A DNA stretch of 64,000 bases from Escallonia rubra (taxonomy: Eukaryota; Streptophyta; Magnoliopsida; Escalloniales; Escalloniaceae). The stretch is taken from contig JAVXUO010000944.1 of NCBI GenBank assembly GCA_033065855.1, positions 101,113 to 165,112 of the forward strand, given 5' to 3'. Below are positions 58,967-64,000 of this stretch, one piece after another; within the stretch, counting starts at the first letter, position 1; each line of letters starts with the position of its first letter. The notes beneath the pieces were generated by a model that saw only the letters and a list, made by a program, of their open reading frames with translations, did no database searches and was not told the DNA's origin. The position numbers were made by a program, and so were the translations under genes.

Positions 58967-60556
58967 ATGGATAGGATACGGGCTATTCGTGGCCGGGCTG
59001 GACGCCGAGCTGCTTCCTCCCCGGTTAGTCCCACCTTGTCATTGCCTACTGATGACGAGGCACAGAGTGATCGCGGACAGCCATCGGGGGCCCAGCCCCA
59101 GCTGTCGCCGTCACCGTCGCCCCAGCCATCGTCGTCGCCCCAGCCGTCTCCATCTTCCGTGGGTTCTACCTCAGGTATAGTTGATAACGGTGTTTCTTAC
59201 ATTTTCGCTAGCCTTATATTTGAACTGTATTAATGTCTGTGTTTTGTAGGATCTCGACGAGGCCGTGGTCCGACACGCGGGGTACGCATCGACCCCCAGC
59301 GTAAACAGAGAGTTACGCTCACGCAGGAGGGCCTGTAAGTACTAAAAATATCACCTCATGCCTTATGTTTAAAAATTTTGGGTGTTAATTTATATTTGAA
59401 CTGTATTAATTAATTTAATTACTTCTTTGGCAGGATCCTGGAGAATATGGCGAGGACGAAGATCGGCGTTCTTGTGAAGGGCCGATTCTTCGAGCCACGC
59501 CTGTACTGGAAGGAATGGGATGCCGCTGCGAGGGAGGCCCTATGGGAGGAGTGGCTGGTACGGTGAAGTATTTTTTTCAGCGTTAGTAAATGTTAAATTA
59601 CAGTTTGTTTTATGTTGTTAATTTGTGTTATTGAATGCATTACAGGAGGGGTTCACGTTTGATACGCCTGAGCAGCAGGGAGTGGGGCAGGCCTTTCTTT
59701 GCCTACATCGGCAAGAATTACCGCCGATGGCTCCACGATGCACGGGACCGGGCGAAGAGGGCGCTGCCCGCGGGTGCCCCGATGACGGACATGACGAAAT
59801 ATCCCCCACATTGGATATCTCACCGTGTATGGGGGGAGATGATAGATCGGTGGGCTGCGGATCCAGGTTGGGACGCCAAGAGTAAGAGCGGGGCTGAGAA
59901 CAGACAGAACAGAGATCCGACGCACACGGGGGGGTCGGTGCCACACGACATCGTCCGACATATGAACGCGGTCGAGCACCCGGATCTAGAGGAGGATGAG
60001 GTCATAGCTCTGACCTATACTCAGACGCACGTGCGGAAGAAGGACAAGGACGAGACGCACCAGGCGGGCGACTATATTTCAGATATTGCCCGGCGGATCG
60101 ATGTGAGTCAATTTATTTAAGTTAATCTGTTTCTTTCTATCCTCGATGTCTGTTTCGTTAATTAATGCCATAACATATCGTTAAACCACTATTTTTGCAG
60201 GCCTCGTATGAACAGCTAAGGGGTCCGAGCAGCAGTCCGGACAGCCATCAGCGTCCACTAGTACGGCTGCGAGTACTGGGGGGTTGAAGCGATGGCTGGA
60301 TACGCCGGAGGTCGTGAATCGGCCGAAAGGCCGCATACGCGGCCTGCCTAGCACGACTCCTCGTGCCGTGATAGGAGCGTCCTCACCCCCTGCTGCCCCT
60401 CCACAGACACCGGCTCCTCGGCCTCAGTTGCACGAGGAGGATATCGAGCGCATTGCTACAGTGGTGTGCCGGATGATGAGGGAGCAGGGCACTGCTGGAC
60501 CAGCCGCCCCGGCCCCGGTTCAGCAGGATCCAGATCCGGGACTCGGGAACCCCTGA
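58967..60556 (+). pseudogene. CACTA-2 ORF2 (Ptta/En/Spm, Transposase_24-like), two small frameshifts
   Basis: Five exons are inferred from GT/AG borders: 58967-59174 (Ser/Pro-rich), 59250-59334, 59434-59557 ('VKGRFFEPRLYWKEWDAAARE'), 59646-60102 (core: 'AYIGKNYRRWLHDARDRAKR', 'HDIVRHMNAVEHPDLEEDE', 'TYTQTHVRKKDKDETH') and 60201-60556 ('RWLDTPEVVNRPKGRIRG', proline/alanine tail). Compared with the CACTA-3 copy, exon 4 has one extra base near 59690 and exon 5 lacks one G near 60222, so the predicted product is broken twice. The family is known from plant En/Spm elements; a role in binding the ends, like TNPA, is inference. Confidence 0.7.
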
Positions 60557-60804
60557 TGAGCCCCTTCCCGTGCCCGTTCCTAGCTTCCCCCCCCGCGCCC
60601 GGGTTGTACTCTTCTCCCCTCTCCTAACCGGCTATCTCCGGTTGCCGGCTTGTACATGTATTAGTTTCTTTTATAATAAATATTTTTTCTAATTGATTAT
60701 ATATATTTTTTTCTGTATTTCGCTTATTGCGAGTTGTTGTTGAGAATTGTATTTCTGTACAGGTTAAGGTAATTGAAAAATAAAAAAAAAATTTAAAAAA
60801 AATA

Positions 60805-61200
60805 TTGACTTTTGGCGACGGATTTATTCCGTCGCTAAAATATTCCTTTCAATTAAATATTTAGCGACGGAATATTCCGTCGCTAAATAAGCTATTTAGC
60901 GACGAAATATTCCGTCGCTAGATTTTAATCCGTCGCTAATTGGACAAAAAAGAAAATAAATTAAAATTCTAAAAATATAATTAGCGACGGATATTCCGTC
61001 GCTAATGAAAACTAAATCCGTCGGTAAAAATCACATATTTAGCGACGGATTTAAAAATTTCGTCGCTAAACTATTAGTGACGGGCTTTTATACGAGGGAT
61101 TTTTAGAGAACGGTGAATCCGTCGCTAATTCCTTTAGCGACGGATGTTGGGATTTTAGCGACGGATTTCCCCGTCGCTAAAAGTCTGTTTTCTTGTAGTG
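60805..61200. repeat. CACTA-2 right subterminal repeats
   Basis: About 15 GCGACGG/CCGTCGC units in both orientations lead to the CTTGTAGTG terminus. Several form back-to-back palindromes such as GCGACGGAATATTCCGTCGC. Confidence 0.9.
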
Positions 61201-61203
61201 TAA

Positions 61204-62074
61204 ATTGTTATTAGTTTGTAAAAATTTCAAGCCTACTTCCGTCGATAAATAATCATAATTACCAAATATATCGACAATTTTATTCTTCAGGCTACCATTC
61301 TTCTTTACCAAATTTCAAGCAATAAAAATTAAACGTAAGTCATACAGCACCAACTAAATCCCAATATTAGTTATTCACAGAATAAAATAGATCATATCGT
61401 ACAAATCCCAATACTAAATTACAAATTTCAACAAAAAAAAAAAACAAAAATCCAAAATCTTAGCCTGCACAATATCTCCCTATACAGACACTTAAATCCG
61501 ATAGCTCCACGTGCTAGTTCCATGTGATTAAGTTGGTGCTCAATTGCCTAGAAGTAATCTGGGCGATGGCGTCTCTAAGAGTGTCACTTTGTACCTTATT
61601 GGAGAGAAAAGTAAAGCTTAATATAATTTTTTAAGTGTAGAAACGCTAAACATAAGTCATACAATAAACAGTTTAAAACATTTCAAGATTTTCTCCTTAC
61701 TATTCATACACACCCTCTACAGATTAGTACAGGCTGAACCAACACGAATGCGAAAAAAAAGAGCCAACTCATGAAGTCTCATGTTTTTCTTTTCATTCCA
61801 CTAGTTCCATTGGGCTTAGTCTCTCCCTTTCTATGCCTTGTCCTGCCCCACCCTCCCCAAACCACACGCACTTTTTTTTATTCTTGGTGTACATTTCTGC
61901 CTATTAAGGCAGATTTCCAATCATCTCCTCCACCCTATTGGAAGCAACCATAATTACACCCAGTAGCAACTATAATTCCCGGTACTTATCAACATATAGA
62001 AACCGGAGCTCTTCAGCTCCTTCACTTTCTTCTTCCATTGCACGTTTTAATCCACTTCTAGTACGCATATGGCT
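61204..62074. other. Intergenic, nothing recognised
   Basis: A/T-rich sequence without recognisable genes or repeats. Confidence 0.5.
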
Positions 62075-64000
62075 TGTAACGCCCCAACTTAAGGTTATCT
62101 CAACCCGGCTGGAGCATTACGACATATCAGCTAGTCACATCATATTGATAATACCATTCATTCTAACTCACTTGGTAATTAAACCATATTATACAAAATT
62201 AAAGAGTTTACTATTACAAAACACACCTAGTAAGCTCTCTGCCAGATCTCAAAGTTAACATACTGTACTATTTAAGTACAACTTAATTCACAAATGTACA
62301 AGTGACCCCTTGCCCGTCTTCCCACCATGCCTCACACCTTCTCCTTGCCTTTTGAGGGACCTGCTCCTTGATCTAAAATGTTATTATGGGTAAAAACCCG
62401 TCAGCTCACTGGCTCAATAAGATAATCAAAGACATTTAATGTAACGTTCAACTCAAGAATACTGATAATGCATGTTATTGCAATTCAATCACATTAAGCA
62501 GTTCTAGATGTCCACATAACACATATCACATGTTCACACTTAGTTGAGCATTACAAGAGTCTACCATTTTCGAATTCAGTCCCATCAATAGACTACCCTT
62601 ATGTTACCACACCCGGGATATAAGATCACAACCTTTGCCTCGGCCAAAGGCAAAGTAACCGAAAACAATTGAATACTGATACTGCCTCGGGTAGCAGTCG
62701 GAGATACAACTATTCGGCTCATACGGTTCACCGTTACTCAAACACAATCAAATCAACCCCCAATCATTTGAATAGGGTGGCATAATAATCATCAACAATA
62801 TATCAAACATTCCTTACAATGAAAGGATGTAACATCATCTTCATAACCTCTTGAACATGTAACATAATCATTTATATTCAGCAAATGAGCTTGAATTATC
62901 GAACTTAACAAACATGTCCAAAACCATACTCTAACCATGTCTAATTTGACATAATTCCATAATTCACACATACCATAACCTATTTCACGTCTTCCATAAC
63001 CTCCAATATGTTAAACATGAATAGATTCACTTATTAACAAGTCTCTAACAAGTATTTAAAAGTTTGACAAATGATTCATACTAAAAGAGTTACACTAACA
63101 TAGCATATATCCATATTCATGTCTTAAAAGCCCATTAAAAAGCTTTAACTATCTTACCTTAAAGAAGAGATGAAAGAACCCAATTTTCAGATTTGAAACA
63201 CCTTCAAAATACTCCTCAAAACACGTTCAAAACACTGTTTGAAGCTCATAGAAACTTTCCAAATCAACTGCTTAAGGTTCCCTTTAAAAAACAAGCCTTA
63301 ATTCTAGATTTTGTGAGGTTTTTTGTTGTTTTTCTTGCACTTTTATCTCAAAAATGAGGTAAGAGAATTTAAGCATGTCAATTGAGTCTTTTATATCAAA
63401 TTAGAAGCAAGTAGGAGATGTCAAGTGGAGGTAATGAGGTGGAAAAGTCAAGCACGACGAGGCTTTAAGCACAAGGTGGCCAGACACGGTTGTGCCACCT
63501 AGCAAGTACGACAAGGCTCAAAGCACAAGGTGGCAAGACACAGTTGTGCCACCTAGCAAGCATGACAAGGCTAAGCAAAGTATGACAAGGCTGTAAGCAT
63601 GAGGTGGCAAGACAAGATTATGCCACCTAGCAAGCACGACAATGCTAACCAAAGTATGACAAGTCTCGAAGCACGACGTGTCGCAATGCTAGGTTGACAC
63701 GTCACAAGCACGAGGTGGCACAATTCTTTGCAAAAAGGAAAACAATTCATAGGAAGTCCGGTCAACAACCGGTTACTCCCAGCTGAAGGTTTCACCATTT
63801 TTCGTTTCCAACTCTTCTAAGAATATTTTTGGTCATTCTAAGTGATCATTTAAAGTTTCTAAGTATCAAATACTATTTTCCATTTCTAGTACTTCGTTCA
63901 CCTCCTTAGACAATTTACTTAGTACAAGGTGTTTAACATTTAAACATACATTCGAATATGTTATCATGCATAGTTCATCATAACCATTTTTCCATAAAGT
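62075..64000 (-). repeat. Probable Ty3/gypsy LTR, runs off the window
   Basis: It begins TGTAACGCCCCAACTTAAGG at 62075, the TGT.ACGCCCC edge shared by the other gypsy LTRs here (2905, 20293), which in those cases is the LTR end on the minus strand. The other end is beyond 64000. It includes a 54-base minisatellite at about 63451-63720. No coding sequence is seen. Confidence 0.5.
63451..63720. repeat. 54-base minisatellite
   Basis: Units begin 'AGCACGACGAGGCT' at 63451, 'AGTACGACAAGGCT' at 63505 and 'AGCATGACAAGGCT' at 63559, each with 'AAGGTGGC.AGACA' and 'TGCCACCTAGCA'. The third has a short internal duplication, and partial units continue to about 63720. Confidence 0.85.

Larger units (their letters stand above)
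51667..61200 (+). mobile_element. CACTA-2: En/Spm-type transposon, 9.5 kb, best preserved
   Basis: It runs from CACTACAAGAAAAGAGG (51667) to TCTGTTTTCTTGTAGTG (61200), flanked by TAA on both sides (51664-51666 and 61201-61203). Plus-strand order: subterminal repeats, promoter/leader, telomere-like array 1, 21-base G-box array, telomere-like array 2, three inverted repeats, transposase gene lacking its middle, ORF2, subterminal repeats. Intact ends suggest it can still be moved if a transposase is supplied, but its own transposase lacks the catalytic core. Confidence 0.9.

Overview
The window looks like a transposon-dense stretch of a flowering-plant nuclear genome, probably a eudicot. The evidence is one intact AP2/ERF transcription factor gene of the plant-only RAP2-4 type, initiator-Met-tRNA primed LTR elements, CACTA (En/Spm) transposons with plant TNP2-type genes, and CCCTAAA-type (plant telomere) motifs. 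The species cannot be named from the sequence. I see only one convincing host protein gene; almost everything else is nested mobile DNA in various states of decay.

Layout. 0.2-5.0 kb: an LTR and a miniature LTR element (TRIM), each present a second time in inverted orientation so that the block is a nested palindrome, followed by a gypsy element reduced to gag. 5.5-6.9 kb: one copy of an LTR family here called LTR-B. 7.0-22.2 kb: CACTA-1, a roughly 15 kb element with a decayed transposase (TNP2) and a second gene (ORF2), split by a Tekay-type chromovirus at 14.3-20.9 kb. 22.2-23.5 kb: a scrambled piece resembling organellar large-subunit rRNA and an LTR-B-like remnant. 23.5-35.8 kb: a dead copia element holding a MULE-like insertion in its 5' LTR, a gypsy RNase H remnant and two solo LTR-B copies, each with a target-site duplication. 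36.7-46.1 kb: a locally duplicated intergenic segment, with CACTA-3 (39.9-43.7 kb) inserted in one copy only. 46.4-48.2 kb: the ERF gene and its promoter. 48.3-51.2 kb: intergenic DNA with an RNase H relic. 51.3-61.2 kb: CACTA-2, well preserved and inserted into an older CACTA end. 62.1-64.0 kb: part of another LTR.

How the parts relate. The three CACTA elements belong to one family. They share CACTACAAGA ends, subterminal GCGACGG repeats, a pyrimidine-rich leader, degenerate telomere-like arrays, and a second gene. CACTA-1 and CACTA-2 also share three inverted repeats just ahead of the transposase. CACTA-3 is an internal-deletion derivative of a CACTA-2-like element, with its junction in a 5-bp microhomology. 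CACTA-2 has lost the catalytic middle of its transposase but keeps both ends. No complete transposase is present in the window, so any movement would need help from elsewhere.

The most unusual signals are the conserved inverted-repeat set ahead of the transposase, a 21-bp-period array of CACGTG palindromes in CACTA-2, the telomere-like arrays carried by all three elements, and the tandem duplication directly downstream of the ERF gene.
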